In this document: positions 1 to 12,397 of the stretch, piece after piece
How positions within the stretch are numbered: position 1 is the first letter of the stretch
Layout of the letters: every line of letters starts with the position of its first letter
Source of the DNA: Rhipicephalus microplus
Taxonomy: Eukaryota; Arthropoda; Arachnida; Ixodida; Ixodidae
Reading direction: 5' to 3'
Assembly: GCF_043290135.1 (NCBI RefSeq)
Contig: NC_134703.1
Location: 111,183,505 to 111,247,504, forward strand
DNA: 64,000 bases
Notes under the pieces: generated by a model
Databases searched by the model: none
The model's input: the letters and a program-made list of their open reading frames with translations, nothing else
Told to the model about the DNA's origin: nothing
Made by a program: the position numbers and the translations under genes

Positions 1-37
1 GTGGTGCGAATTCTTTTTTGCGATGGCTTCCTGCTCT

Positions 38-172
38 TTGGGACGTGCACCCAAATCTGAGCACACGGGCATACAGCATTTTTACCTCCAACAAAAATGC
101 AGCTGCAGATGGCATTCAATCACGTGACTTGCAGGTCAGCACCTTCGCCAATATATACCACCACGGCGGGGC
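38..172 (-). repeat. Ruka-like tRNA-derived SINE, partial
   Basis: On the minus strand this matches the 5' half and middle of the SINE seen complete at 3126-3363: the CCGCGGTGG-like head, then the block around CTCAGATTTGGGTGCAC. The 3' part (GGAGCCCTCCACTACGGCG block) is missing, so the copy is truncated or internally deleted. The box B region is diverged. The assignment rests on eye alignment to the other copies in this window. Confidence 0.6.
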
Positions 173-464
173 CACATAGCCGACTTTCCGGACGCTACAG
201 CTGACTGTGCCACAAGACGCAATAGTACTCCACTGAACTAGAAAATAATAAACTATCTTCGAATGCTCTCGCATGACAGTCAAACCCGCTTATCACAAAC
301 CCAGGTGCACCCGTGAGGAAAGGTATGCGGGCCGTATAGCCATCCGTTCAATTTTGCCATCTGCGCCGTCTAGTGGTCAGCCGTCGGCTGCCCAGAGCAT
401 TTCTCTGACAAATGTTCTCTACAGCTGTGTATTTAAGGGCCCATAAATCACACCAAGTGTAAAA

Positions 465-1260
465 GTGAGACAGCAGCTTCTGTTCTTGACTTTCTTTTTA
501 GGAACTTTGTCAACGAACCTCTTATGCTCGGATGATGTCCCATGTTTGAGAACTAGCATGTACGCTAGTTCTCAAAGTGAGCGCGAGTGCTTTGGGCGTG
601 CTTCCTTTCTCATAACTGGAAGCTTAATGAGAGCACATCTCTGCACAGCTAATCATCATGAACACATTGACAGCAAAGGCAGTGGTGTGGAGAGCTGGCA
701 ACGCGGCTGCAATGAATGCCCCCCGCCAAGACCTCGCGGTGAGAGCTTCCGAGACTGAACAAAGACGGCAACGTCGGCAGCAATCGCATGCCAGCACCAA
801 CATCGATCCGGAGGCGGCAGCCCGGCAAGGGCTCGCAGAGCCGAAGCAAAGTGAGCTCGTCAATAAGCGGATATCCACCGAGGGCCCTTGAAGCAGAGGC
901 GGCATGCAAGCGGTGGATAAACAACTTCGAATCGTATACCGTGCGCGCCAAGCAGTGACCAAGCGCCGAAAGAGGTCACTGTCTGAGATTGGTGGCACCA
1001 ACTGCTAGTGGTTCGACAAAAACCTCACCACCATCGCGTTCATCCGCAGTGAGCAGTCCCACACCAACGCCATCGCCTTGCTCCAGCAATAGTTTCCCCT
1101 CATTCAGAGCCTGTACCAAAATGAGCCTCACCTTCCACGTACAGCTTAAGCACCTGCTCCTTCACAAGCCATCCTACAACAACGGCCTCGTGATAGTGCA
1201 TCACGGCGGGTTCTCTTGATCCGTTCAGAGCAAGCACCTCTGTCATTTTTTTCCCAGTGG
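465..1260. other. GC-richer coding-like stretch, unassigned
   Basis: Several overlapping frames of 60-125 codons lie here on both strands, in sequence richer in GC than its surroundings. The plus frame at 658-891 is rich in Arg, Gln, Glu and Ala (patterns such as RRQRRQQ and DPEAAARQ). It loosely recalls the basic charged repeats at the start of some arthropod transposon proteins. No domain is recognisable, and there is no convincing start or splice context. It could be a decayed mobile-element coding region or chance composition. Confidence 0.2.
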
Positions 1261-2244
1261 TACCTGTTTCTCGCTACCTATTTTTTCATAAAACACGTGA
1301 AATGCCGGCACTAAGCTTTGGACTAGTCAAGATTTCGCGCTTTTCGACTGCACGCGGCTATCTTCGTTTGCGCAGTCGCAAATGTAGAAAACGCAGGGAA
1401 ACGAGTTTATCGCCCACGATATTCAACCGAGACCAGGAAGAACCGCCATGCCACTGCATGCTCGTTCTGCCTTGTATCGCATAAATATCGCGACATGGCA
1501 AAGCATGGATAGGCGACGATTCACCACAAATATATTTCGTGTAACAACCCATCGAGAACTTATTTCAACCTGACATCACGTGAGAAAAGTACTGACGTCA
1601 TGAATTTTGTCGCAAAGACAAGATAGCCCAAAACAATAATTCACCTGTTTTTGGTGCATTTCGATGCTCTTTAAGCTAGACTCACACGTGAGGGCGAAAT
1701 CCCGCTGATCTTCGGACCAAATAGTCACGTGATTAGTTCAATCCAGCGCAACAGGGGAGACTTTGCATGCACACAGCAGGAGCTACGCTCGCGGAATCTT
1801 TATGCATAATCTCGACTCCTACGCTTATGTAGCACGTTTATGCGACGCTTTCCACCAATCCCCCACCAAAGCCATCAAACACTACTAGCCTCTTCCACTG
1901 TCACTCGAAACACATTTGGTAGTTGCCGCGAAACTAAAGCACGTGGCTTTTAAGTCGGCATCCTGGTTCCTAGCCGTGCCAATTTAACCAGTGTTGACAG
2001 AATTGGCGCTGAATCCTCCCGATCGAGGGCCGACGACCGTCAAACGGACGAATCTGTATAGCGGCGACGCATTTCCATTCGTGCGGCGAGTGGAGGAGAG
2101 TGGATGCAGCGAGAACGCCAAATTTTGATGACACACACGTCACAAGATGCGTCGTCCACTGCGAAAATTCCTCCTCCGTTCCCTCGTGTGGTTGAGGCTT
2201 GTGTTTTGCGAGATGGCAGCCACGCTAAACAGCACCAAATCTTC
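1261..2244. other. No supported feature
   Basis: Only short unrelated frames are present. I see no repeat, RNA gene or transposon motif that I can defend. Confidence 0.4.
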
Positions 2245-2320
2245 AAAAGTTTCGGAGCCCTCCACTACGGCGTCTCCCGTAATCATATTGTGGTTTTGGG
2301 ACATAAAACACAGATATTAT
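2245..2320 (+). repeat. Ruka-like SINE, 3' end fragment
   Basis: This is the 3' third of the SINE: TTTCGGAGCCCTCCACTACG, then GGCGTCTCCCGTAATCAT and a GGTTTTGGGACAT block. The body and the tRNA-like head are missing. Confidence 0.6.
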
Positions 2321-2985
2321 AATCCTTTCTCTGTTTTGGTTTGTTGAACTTGTTGAGTGAGACACGTCTGCACTGAAAGGTACATAATAGAAAGGAAAGT
2401 AGGAAAAAGTGAGGTGTAATAAATTGATGTGCGAATTTGTAATAAGAAGCGCAAAAAAAAGTTCACAGTCTGTTTTTCGAACTTCATGGCTTTTTTTAAA
2501 ACCTAAATGAACTTCAACTGGCCTAGATTGTTGATTCATTGTGATGTCATTTGGCAATAGCACTATTGTCTCCGAGACAGTCAATCAGCCTGACTCCTAA
2601 GACAAGCATCTTTAAGACAAGCCTATAGTACATGTCAAGGGATGATGGTGTCCGAGAAAAGGTAAGCATGACACCTCATAGGAAAAATGGGGGCACACGA
2701 AGCCTGACATGCACGTGCCTTACCTACTATTCTTCTTTATGATACGTTGCGCTGTACTCTCTCTCAATTTTATCCTTTCTCCATGCCGAAAATTGGACCC
2801 TCGCCGACATTACTTAATAGCCTGCGCTTCTGTTGATACAGACAACAACAACGGTTATGCATGAAACAATGAAAGGCAAGCCTCAAGTGTGGAAATTTGA
2901 CAAGACAAATAACCTTCTCTGAAACAATAGGAGAAAAGTTTGCCATGTTAGAAACGGCTTGTCTCTAATAAGAACACAACCGCGA

Positions 2986-3115
2986 GAGTCCCGCAAGTTG
3001 CGGGATCACATCCCAGTGGTGGCGGCTGCATTTTCATTGCAGACGAAAATTCTGTATAAGCCAGAGTGCTCATATTTGGGTGCACGTTAAAGAACCTCAG
3101 GTGGCCTTCATTTTG
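2986..3115 (+). repeat. Ruka-like SINE, diverged internal fragment
   Basis: It contains the box B region (GCGGGATCACATCCC), GGCGGCTGCATTTTCATT, the TTGGGTGCACGTTAAAGAAC block and CAGGTGG. It is more diverged than the neighbouring copy. The adjacent sequence GTAGTTCTTT was the target of the full-length minus-strand SINE that follows. Confidence 0.6.
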
Positions 3116-3125
3116 GTAGTTCTTT

Positions 3126-3363
3126 GATTGATATGCGGGGTTTAACGTCCCAAAACCACTATATGATTATGAGAGACGCCGTAGTGGAGGGCTCCGGAAA
3201 TTTAGACCACCTGGGGTTCTTTAGCGTGCACCCAAATCTGAGCACACGGGCCTACAACATTTCCGCCTCCATCGCAAATGCAGCCGCCGCAGCCGGGATT
3301 TGAACCCGTGCCCTGCGGGTCAGCAGCCAAGTACCTTAGCCACTAGACCACCGCGGCGGGGCA
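3126..3363 (-). repeat. Full-length Ruka-like tRNA-derived SINE
   Basis: Read on the minus strand it begins CCCCGCCGCGGTGGTCTAGT. It carries a box A-like TGGTCTAGTGGCTAAG and a box B-like GGGTTCAAATCCC (internal RNA polymerase III promoter), then the conserved body, and ends in the ATATCAATCAA tail. A 10-bp direct repeat, GTAGTTCTTT, flanks it at 3116-3125 and 3364-3373, as expected for target-primed insertion. Ruka-type SINEs are known from ixodid ticks. The family name is from recall; the structure is seen directly. Confidence 0.8.
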
Positions 3364-3763
3364 GTAGTTCTTTACTACAGCGGTTCTTGCTATGATATGG
3401 TCGTTTTCGGGCGTGAAACCCCACATACCAATCAAATAAACGATCGAGAGAGCAATACTTGCCGGGAAACACCGTATATAAATATGCGTGTTACCAGCGA
3501 GCTTTTTGTGGGCGTCATTTCTGGGGGCTCCCATTTTCATACTCCCAAAATTTTCGCAAACTATGCCGCCGACACCAGAACCTGTAACTCATGGAAGCGG
3601 CCAGCATCATTCTCGGACTGATCCCCCAAGACCAGAATGAACCTATTCATACCTTATCATGCCGAGACCAAACCTGCTAGAATAACGAAGATGAATGCCT
3701 CAGAGAATGAAAAATTTACGCACGTAATATATTCATCTTTTCTATTTCTTTCATTTCTATTGT

Positions 3764-3862
3764 TCCCTTTTCCCCCACCCCAAGTGTAGGGTAGCCAACC
3801 AAGACAAGCTTGGTTAACCTCCTTGCCTTTCCTCTCTATTTATCTCTCTCGATCTCCTCAGC
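3764..3862 (+). repeat. LINE 3' tail fragment (CAGTGCAGGGTAGC family)
   Basis: The segment CCCCAAGTGTAGGGTAGCCA, followed by TTGGTTAACCTCCTTGCC and a TATTTATCTCTCTC tail, matches the 3' untranslated tail of the LINE at 31826-32700 and the fragment at 39745-39840. Only the tail survives; upstream sequence shows no coding remnant I can align. Confidence 0.55.
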
Positions 3863-4259
3863 TCAGACGTGGGAAGTGGAAATGGTGCGATTTGACACAG
3901 CACGCAGGCGGGTAACGCATCATGTGGGGCACGTAAAAGAAAGTCTTTTTTTAGCTCCAATACTTGCGCGTCTTCACCTAAGCGCTCATGCATTTGAGCT
4001 AGCTCGTGAAAGTAGGCTTTCTGACCTACCAAACAAAGTCACTGACATTAGTGAGATGGGCTGGAATACGCGGAAAGAACCTGCTCGTGAGACGCTGCAA
4101 TGTAAGGACTCATCTGCTGGAAGTAAGCGGCAGCGGATCGATAAAAATAGCGATGCGGAGCTCCATTGCCTTTGCAATGTGCGTTCTCAATTAGGGCACT
4201 ACCGTCGAAGAAAAAAAAACAACGCCTTACAAAATGATGCCAGTCGTTAGGCCTGAAAT

Positions 4260-5480
4260 ACGGTGCACGTTTTCTTTTGTTTTTTAATGAGACGGCGAGT
4301 TCCGGAATAGCGCCTGGTACACGCTGATTAACCCCGTAATGTTCGTGCATGTTAAACCTGAAAGGTATTTGTTAACGAGAAGCGTTATTTGACTTTTTTT
4401 TATTTCCAAGTGTAGCCGGCGCTGTTGTAGGTGATTCGGAGTCGCATGACTGTTTCGTGCATCAAACTAAGAGAAAGAGGAGAATGTGTGAGTAACGTAC
4501 GCTGAACAGGTGAACTCGTGTGTGTATGAAAGGTAAACAAACTATCGACATGAGGCAGTACAAGCTCTAGTGATTCTTGCACATCTGCACTCTTTTACCG
4601 CAACAGCATAATTAACCCTTTGCGTTGAACACCACGTTATATTTGTTTGCTTTCCATGTACGCCCATTATTATAATCGGTGGTCCATTAGGAAGAGTTAG
4701 GCTGGATGAGATCTATATTCTTTGTTGTACGCAAAACATCGCAGTACTAATACACGCAATAGAATAACAACTGGAAAACGATAGATAATATTTAAAAAAG
4801 TACTGTAAATCATGTGGTATAAAATATAGATTAGTAAGGACCGTAAGAGCAACTTTTTATGCCCACTTATAGGCTTTTTCACGGCGATCGGCTTCCATAT
4901 GTGTACGTGGCTTCAGTTTACTTGTTATATATAATGCCTTGTAGAACGTTTGCGTGTACAGCTGTTGTGCCGAAGGCTTACTATGTCCAAGCGCTCACTA
5001 AAGTGGACGTTGCAACAGCGTAATATTGAACATCGCTTTCGGAAGTAAAGCTACAAAAAGATTTACCTAAACATGTTCGTCCGACTCACTGTCAGGTCAC
5101 AGGATACAATGCTTTTTTGTTCCCAAGCTCTGAGAGTGATATTAACGTCTTTTTTTTTTGCTTTTCTTACCTGAGAAAACGTAAGTGTCAATTAAACATC
5201 AAGAAAATTGTATAAGCACGCACGCATAATCAATATAAAGCTATAATTTTGACCGTATTTGTGTAAGCGAGTGAGTAATGCTAACTTTTTAGTAATACAC
5301 AAGGAACATTACACTTGAGTATCGAATTATGGACGGCAAGACTGCATTCGTGTTCTAGGATAGTCAGCATGTTTATTGAGTTCTATAACAAAGTCCTCAA
5401 TGCATTTTTGCTTTCCTTTACATCAGTGTGAAGAAAAAGCTGATATCAGCAGCATTGACCCGACGAATGCAAAGGATTAT
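4260..5480. other. No supported feature
   Basis: AT-rich sequence with only chance frames of about 60 codons. Confidence 0.4.
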
Positions 5481-5481
5481 T

Positions 5482-5555
5482 ATCAGGGTCCCAGCAGGAA
5501 TGAAACCCAAGCCTTCTGCGTGGTGATATATTATTCCACCACCGAGTCATGCCGG
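5482..5555 (-). repeat. tRNA-related SINE fragment
   Basis: On the minus strand: ATGACTCGGTGGTGGAATAA (box A-like), then GCAGAAGGCTTGGGTTTC and ATTCCTGCTGGGACCCTGAT (box B-like). It closely follows the copy at 63468-63560. It lacks a tRNA cloverleaf and a mature tRNA 3' end, so it is a SINE head rather than a tRNA gene. Confidence 0.5.
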
Positions 5556-5569
5556 ATATTGGCAATACT

Positions 5570-7940
5570 TTTCAAATAGACCCTAGTGCTCGTGAAGTTT
5601 CAACTGTGGTTGCAGTGCTAGTTATCAAATATAAATATTACTTATGTACTCCTGTGATAGAGCCATCACGTCGGGTTAAGGTCGTTTTTAGTTAAGCGCC
5701 ATTAGCTTAAGTTGATTTATGTAGAAGTGTCCAAGGCTACCATCCTTGCAAGCACCAGCGCTTCATATCAGCTTACCGCTTCTGGAGTTGCCAATCTCCA
5801 TGTTGCTGTAGGCATCGTTACGACACTGTAAACAACTCGTTCTATAAAACATGTGCAGCAGTTTAGCTTGTGTCTGTGCTTGCACTCGTACACGTCTTTA
5901 GTGCTACTTCGTAACGTTTCGTTCAATAAAAAGTTTTAACAGTCATCTTCCATCCGTATGCTGATCAGAACATCGATTGCTAAGGTACGTGCGTCTGCCG
6001 AGTTTTTAGAGCTTCTTTTCTAGTCGTAACTATGAACCAACCAGCTCAACGTTATTACAAATACAATTTAGTTTCTGCCACTTCTTCAGAATAGTAGCAG
6101 AATATAGACAAAACTACAAAAAATAGTGCCTTAGGTGCCCTGTTTATCATGGACCTTCTTATAGCATCGCTGAAAGCACTGCATGTAATAGGTACTTATC
6201 CTGTGCAAAAAAAAACAGGAGATAAATGCAAGGGTAATTCATCGTTTTCGTCCATATTTCTTAGTGAGATATCAATACCAATAGTGGAGCATTGTCTACA
6301 AAAATTTGAAAGCGCAGCAGTACAGTTCCATCATATATTTATAACATTCAGAGACTAATCAAACAACCATAATGTCAATCTCCTTCTTCCGAAGATGTGT
6401 TATGCTACACACGCCTTTTACTCGTGATCATCGATTATAATTATACGATAGAGCTTATTATGGGGCTTTTTTTCGCAAAGCTTGGTAATAGTTCTAATTA
6501 AATAAAGATCATGCATAAGTGAGAGCACATAGCAGACTTCCAAAATAAAAGATTAAAAAAATTATCGTGCTTTGTGTTTGAACGTGCAGTAACCTTCCGG
6601 TAAGACGAGGGGAGAGGAACTGGTTACATTAGTCCCCTTAGGAATTACAGCCTCTTGCGTTTAACTGAGTAATGGCTTACAGCGCTTACTTGCTTAGCTC
6701 AGAAACGAAACAAAAATATGTGAAGCCTATATAATGTACTGTATAACAAGGCTAACGAAGTTCTCAGTTCAATACAAAACAGAAGCACTCTACGGTTCAA
6801 GAGCTACCGGAGTGTTTTTACACCGCAGAGTGGAAGTTGCTCCTTGGAGACTTCGGTAGTCGAAGGAATGTGTAGCTAATTATTAATGACTCTGGCTGCC
6901 TAGACATAGTTTACTAGCAGAAGAGTTATAGGTTTTTTTTAGAATAAATTCTTCTTTCTTTTGTATACTCCTATTTTCAAGAATCTCTTGTCTTGTTTGG
7001 GCGAAAACTCTGGAAAGCTTGAAAAAGGAGGTGATAGTGTTGTTCCTGTTTTTTTGCTTATTTGCTTATAATAATTATTGTGAGGACGTATTTTTGTTGT
7101 ATATTTCACTCCTGACTTAATTTAAAGCACTCGCCATGAAGTATGCATTTAAATTTACATACCGTTGTAAAAAGTTTGAGCGGAACGATATAAATGTAGG
7201 AAGTATATTCTTTTCCACAAACCAACGCTCTTCTGTACTCTAACAAGCTGGTCTCAAAAAATATGCTGTGTGTTTTCGAAAATATTGAGCATCGCTAAAA
7301 ACGAATGAGAAATGTACACATCTGACTTCGCTTGAACAATAGCAATTAGCAAATTATATGAAATTATGGTACGTTATGGTATGGTATGAAACCCTCCATC
7401 CTGTGTAATTATGGTTTCATATTTTCTTCTCGGCGTTGTATATGCTTACCTCCACACTGCTTACTTTCCACGTGGCGCCTACTACTTTTTAGATTCGTTT
7501 TATCATGCCTTAATTTTAGAAACTATGTGATGAATTTCTTATGAGGCAGCAAAAGCCTAAAGTAGTCGCAAGGCGGCTTCAGCCTGGGTTAGTGTGCAAC
7601 CGCTTGGTAAAGCTGGTCACGCCTGCGTAGTCTTCTCCCACTGTAAGCTCCAGGGCACGTGCTGGAGATTACTAATGGAACATTACGTGTTTGCTGTACC
7701 ATGCGGTGTGATTAGGTCTACGCCAGATAATATTTATAGATCCAGCAAGTTTACACTGGTTGATTCAAGGTCTACAGGCTGTAAATTGCACGAGCAAGAA
7801 CCACAGCTGGTTAAAAAATGGAAAAGGAAACAACAATCTTGTGCAATAAACGTATAGTTTTTATGTTACTATCATTCCAACTGTATTATACACCCTGGAG
7901 GTCATACACTCTGTGAGAAACGAAAGAGACCTGGACCCGA
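5570..7940. other. AT-rich intergenic or intronic sequence, no supported feature
   Basis: No coding, RNA or repeat feature could be supported. Open frames are short and lack motifs. Confidence 0.4.
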
Positions 7941-8294
7941 TCATCTGGCTGCATCAAAGGTCAAAGGAACAACTGAGCGGGCCAGCGCGCCGTGGCTCGT
8001 GTTCGTGCCCGCCGCCCCTTTGTTCTCCTTTATTTGTAACCTTCTCCCGCGGTCAGAAACTTTGAGCGAGTCTTGAGAAAACTCTGAGTGAGTCTGACAG
8101 AAGGTGTCAGAAAGGCTTTGCGAGAAATTATGAAGCTGAGCGAGGCGGTGGCTCGTCTTGCGGGGGAAGTCGTCCAATCTCGCTATGATGTCCAGATTGG
8201 TCACGTTGTTAGCTAGCGTCAGGTCATACTGGGGACTTTGGTTAATCTTGCTTCACTTGTAGTATGAGGAGTCTGATATTGGTCTGCTTTTGTT

Positions 8295-9045
8295 GACTAG
8301 CGAGGTTTTCTGAAAATTTCAACACCTCGTATCACTCGATGCCCTGCTGGAAGACTCGTCAAACCCTCCTGAGAAGCTCGAAGATGTACTCACCCTCATC
8401 GTCACAAAAGATTCCAAACTCATGGACTGCAACAAGGAAATCCAGGCGGCGCTTCATTACGAGAAGTTGATAGCGTACCTGATCGCAGCAAGTGAGTTCG
8501 AAGGTAGAGTCATCTGCGTTAAAGCATGAGTTCGTCACGCAGGCAAACCGCGGTTACGAACCGCAGCCGAATCTGTCACAGTCAAATCCACCCGACTCGG
8601 TAAGCCTCTCACCTACACATCGCCACCAGCCGCGACGTCGTCTTCGATCAGCGTTTCGACCCCTCTCGCCTCAACGTCGGACCAGGCCACAACTTCGCTT
8701 TCGACCGGCTTCTCGACCCCTCTCGTAACGACACCACGGAAGGCATTCACTTCGCTTGCGACCGGCCTCACGACTCCTCTCGCCTCGACGTCGCTGCAGG
8801 CCGCGACTTCGCTTTCAACCAGCCTCGGAACTCCTCCAGCATCGACGTCAAAGCAAGCGATGACTTTGCCTTCCAGTGGACGGCCGACGTCAACGTCAAC
8901 CACAACTCGAAGGAGTTTTAAGCACACGCCGAAAGACCTGCCACTTTCCATGCGATCCACAGCGCTTCAGTTTAAAGGCACGTCCACAGGGGGCGCCATG
9001 GAAGTCTAGATGTAGAAGGGAAACCCAGGGAACACAATGCGCACC
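8295..9045 (+). pseudogene. Decayed Gag-like coding region (BEL/Pao type suspected) with Ser/Thr-rich repeat
   Basis: Three plus-strand pieces in different frames look like a broken coding region. At about 8310-8520 an acidic helical stretch (LEDSSNPPEKLEDVLTLIV, EIQAALHYEKLIAY, then EFEGRV) resembles the N-terminal coiled part of BEL/Pao Gag proteins. At 8530-9009 a frame without a start codon encodes four 19-residue units of the type STPLASTSDQATTSLSTGF. At about 8930-9040 another frame holds Cys/His residues (CHFPCDPQRF and RCRRETQGTQC) that could be degenerate zinc knuckles. Frameshifts and an in-frame TGA near 8527 rule out an intact gene. The family call is inference from pattern only; a decayed host gene is the alternative. 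Confidence 0.35.
8645..8880 (+). repeat. 57-bp tandem repeat, about four units
   Basis: Imperfect units are marked by a recurring ACCCCTCTCGCCTC...ACTTCGCTT pattern. The encoded 19-residue units (STPLASTS.QA.TSLSTG) are conserved mainly in one frame, which suggests past protein-level constraint. The last unit is the most diverged. Confidence 0.6.
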
Positions 9046-9146
9046 GACCACAAGTACCCGGCTTCCCGCGGTCTGAACTGCAGCTTGCCAAGACAGTCTC
9101 TCGTCCCAGACGAAGAGGGCGAACGTACTGCCCGTCGCGTGGCCTT

Positions 9147-9596
9147 GTGCATCCTCAGAGCAGCGATCAGCAGTTCCGTTACGAGCAGCACTCAAGTGAG
9201 GACAAGCACCCCGTGATTGTTCACGACGATACCGAATATCACATGAATATGGCGTCCAACGCCAGAGACGTGCACCTGACGTACAATCGCCACACGACAC
9301 AGCTCCAGCACTACGCCATGGGCCTCATGAAGGAAACCGGCGGAAACAAGGACTCTCGCGAAGCGGGACACACCATCATGGACCAGTCGTCTGGGAACTG
9401 CTGCAGTTATGTCTCTAAAAACTTCCACATGGCCCAGAATTATGCCCCCGAAAACCTCAGCTCGATGCACGCCATTATTCCTGACGCCGGGCCGGACACC
9501 GATAATCTGCTACCGGCCACACGGCACGTGAACGAACTTCCGCTGTCATCAGACGTGGTAGAGATTCCCGTCCTTGGCGAGGTCACTGCCCGATAG
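9147..9596 (+). CDS. Unrecognised 149-codon open frame in repeat-rich island
   Basis: This is the longest open frame of the island and has an ATG start. The predicted protein is polar and rich in His, Asn, Asp and Met, with a patch of HTTQLQHYAMGLMKE and a C-terminal part reading DTDNLLPATRHVNELPLSSD. I recognise no family. Its last 56 codons begin the first unit of a 324-bp tandem duplication whose second unit stays open (9627-9926) after an intervening TAG. It follows the Gag-like pseudogene directly, so it may be the next part of the same decayed element. It could equally be an exon of an unknown gene. Confidence 0.3.
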   Translation: MHPQSSDQQFRYEQHSSEDKHPVIVHDDTEYHMNMASNARDVHLTYNRHTTQLQHYAMGLMKETGGNKDSREAGHTIMDQSSGNCCSYVSKNFHMAQNYAPENLSSMHAIIPDAGPDTDNLLPATRHVNELPLSSDVVEIPVLGEVTAR

Positions 9597-10080
9597 AAGC
9601 AGGATTCATCGGCACCATCGTCATCTTTGTCATCCTCGTCAAGGGACAAAGAAGAATCTTCATCGACTTCAGAGTCTTCATGCAGATCCGATGCACCTGT
9701 GAGATCCAATCGGATGCACCTGTGTGGCGGGGATGGCTCCAAGTACTCCGCCATGGCTCAGAATTTTCCAAACGAAGACATTAGCTTGACGTACGTAATC
9801 GTTCGTGAGGCCCAGGCATGGTCCGACACTCTACTGCCAAAAACAGTGAACGTGAACGAGTCTGCGACGCCATTGAAAGCAGCCGAGATGCCCTTGCTTG
9901 ATGGGATCGCTGCACAAAAGAACTAGGATACTTAGGCATCATCGTTGTCCTCGTCGAGTGAGGAAGAAGAATCGTCGTCGACTTCAGAGCCTTTAAGCTG
10001 ATTAGATGGACCTCCAAGCCAGGCACACGCGAAGAACTACGTGACCACTCAAATGCGCGAGCAGCAAATGACCGCGCGGC
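9429..10080 (+). repeat. 324-bp tandem duplication, two diverged units
   Basis: Unit 1 starts at ATGGCCCAGAATTATG (9429) and unit 2 at ATGGCTCAGAATTTTC (9753). Both proceed through a LLP....VNE peptide to an acidic Ser/Glu tract (DKEESSSTSE in unit 1, EEEESSSTSE in unit 2) about 175 nt downstream. Unit 1 also contains a smaller duplication of GATGCACCTGTG near 9688-9724. Unit 2 decays with stops after about 9926. Confidence 0.6.
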
Positions 10081-10259
10081 ATCTACAGAACCTTCAGATG
10101 CAACCAACACCAAGAACAGAGGACAAACATCACTCCCAAGAAGCGCGGAAATTTTCAGACGCTCGTCAGAAGACCTGCTCTTCTGAGTGGTGCACAATGA
10201 CATAGCACTTTCCAGAAGACGGCATGACTCAGTGCAAACAACAAAGATAATTCATTCAT

Positions 10260-12395
10260 GCTTTTAACGTTTGCTGGATTATAAATTTTTTGGTTAATAC
10301 GAGGGAAATTGTTCTACTAATAGCGCGCAATATTAAGAGGACATTGCAGTTTGTTTTGAAAAATTAGCTAGTAAACATAATAAAAAAATGAAACCGAAAA
10401 AAGTGAAATATATAAATATGTTCATGCTCAAGAATTTAAGGCCTTTAGTAGCTATTGTATCTCATCATAAAAGCACCGCATAGCATTACAGACTTCATTG
10501 TAACCCAGTGATCACTGTGGGTTTGGCCTTTGCATATAATTGAACACCCAGACTTGTCAATTCAGTTTGCAGCAGCAGGATATTTGTTTAATGAGTGAAA
10601 TTTTGGCTTATTGCGTAGCAGTGTTCTCCTACAGTGCTAAGAAAACCATCATGGCAGCAATTACCATGTTTCTGGGGATACATTTCTCATACATTAGCTG
10701 AAAGCTTCAGTGTAACTTGATTTAAAGAAAATATGGAACATAAACGTTGTTGTCACGACATTTGACTATTGTGATGCATTTAATCAACGTAATTTTGGAG
10801 CAAGCAAGATTAAAAACCTTACCATGGAAACATATTTGGTATCATCTTACAACAACAGCTTTTACAGTTCGCTACAGTGTCAGCTGCACCGTCAGATAAC
10901 CGCACTTGATTACGTTCCACAGCCTTTGGCAAATCGCCGTTCATTAATCATGCTCGTGGTTCGACAGTGCTGGCTCCACGACCCACGGAATATGGCGTGC
11001 TTAACACGTGTAGCTGCATGAAGCAGGGAGATCCTAAAAATAGGCTATCGCGTCACAAGATGAAGGTCACGAACGCGTACCTAGGACCGTAAAGTTGTCG
11101 CGGGCTTAGACGTTCATCAACCAAATTATTCAGCTCGCCTTTGCGTGCGAATTTTCGACCGTATTCATGCATGCGTAGATTGGTGATACTTGAAAATCTA
11201 TGAGAAAATCTTTAGCACCAACGTTGATTGATATCGAACACGAAATGTCAAGGTGGCCTGGAATGCTACATCACACAAATACATTTGTGTTCCCGGTCAT
11301 TTTTAAAACGACCACACCCTTGTTATTGCGGTAGAAAAACACATTTATTTGCACACACAGCCTTTTCGAGAGAGGTCAATGCGCATTTGGGTTGCTTTTT
11401 TATTAACACATAATCTCGTTCACTAATGATGCTCTAGAAAGATTGTTTATTAGCTATTCTGTCAGCTTTATTTTATCCAGCTTAACCTAATCAACTAAAT
11501 ACGTGATCACAATTTAAATGCATCACTTCTGTTTCATAAAAACAAAGTTTTTATGGAACAGAAGGTTTTTTATTCAAGTCCATTCTGTTCCATAAGAACA
11601 ATGTTCCCACGATTTTTTTGTTTTATTATTTATTTGCTTATCAATTGTTTCTAACAAAGAAAAGACTAGTTACATATTTGCTTTGTTTGGCTCAATACTG
11701 AGAGACTTGTGATAAGAATTAGTTCAGCGAAAAATAGTGCGCACTGGGAAAAAAAGCCCTGTCTTAAGGCAGCATATACTCCTCCCCACCGTCGAAACTG
11801 GAGCCAGCGAATAAATTTTTCCAAAGGGAACGAGGGTGGCTGCAATATCACTGTGAGTTGATGAAATCCCATCAATGGGTATACTACTAGTAGTCCCCTA
11901 AAACACCTGAGGGTCAACGCAAGCTATTGTATTTGTGCCCGTTATAAGTCAGAATCACAGTGCTACTGCGTCCGTAAATATTATTTAGAGTCACCTGCAT
12001 GTTTATAAAACAACGTTCTTTTTGAAATCTTCGGCGCATCGCCTTCCATCGTACCGCAAAGAAAGGAGGGTTCGTGCACAGATCAATGGGCTTTTGAAAC
12101 TACCCTAAAATTCGTGTTACAAGTACAGTTGCAAAGAGACAACAACGCTGCAATGCTTCTTACTACTAATAAACGGCGAAGTGCACACGACGCATTCGTA
12201 AGGTGCTACGTGTATCTTGCACAGGCGCAGACTTTTCAATAGCTGGGCAGCTGTAACTACCGACTTGTTGTGGTGGTCGCATCTTTTGTCACCTGTTGTG
12301 TTCCTGTGATTCTGTCACGTAATACTACATACGTTCAAAAGACCGCTCCATTCACAAGGCATGATTACAGCTGTTTTTTTACGAAGCATTCTTAA
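10260..12395. other. AT-rich sequence, no supported feature
   Basis: Only short chance frames. An imperfect local repeat of TTCTGTTCCATAA occurs near 11528-11600. Nothing functional can be assigned. Confidence 0.4.
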
Positions 12396-12397
12396 GC

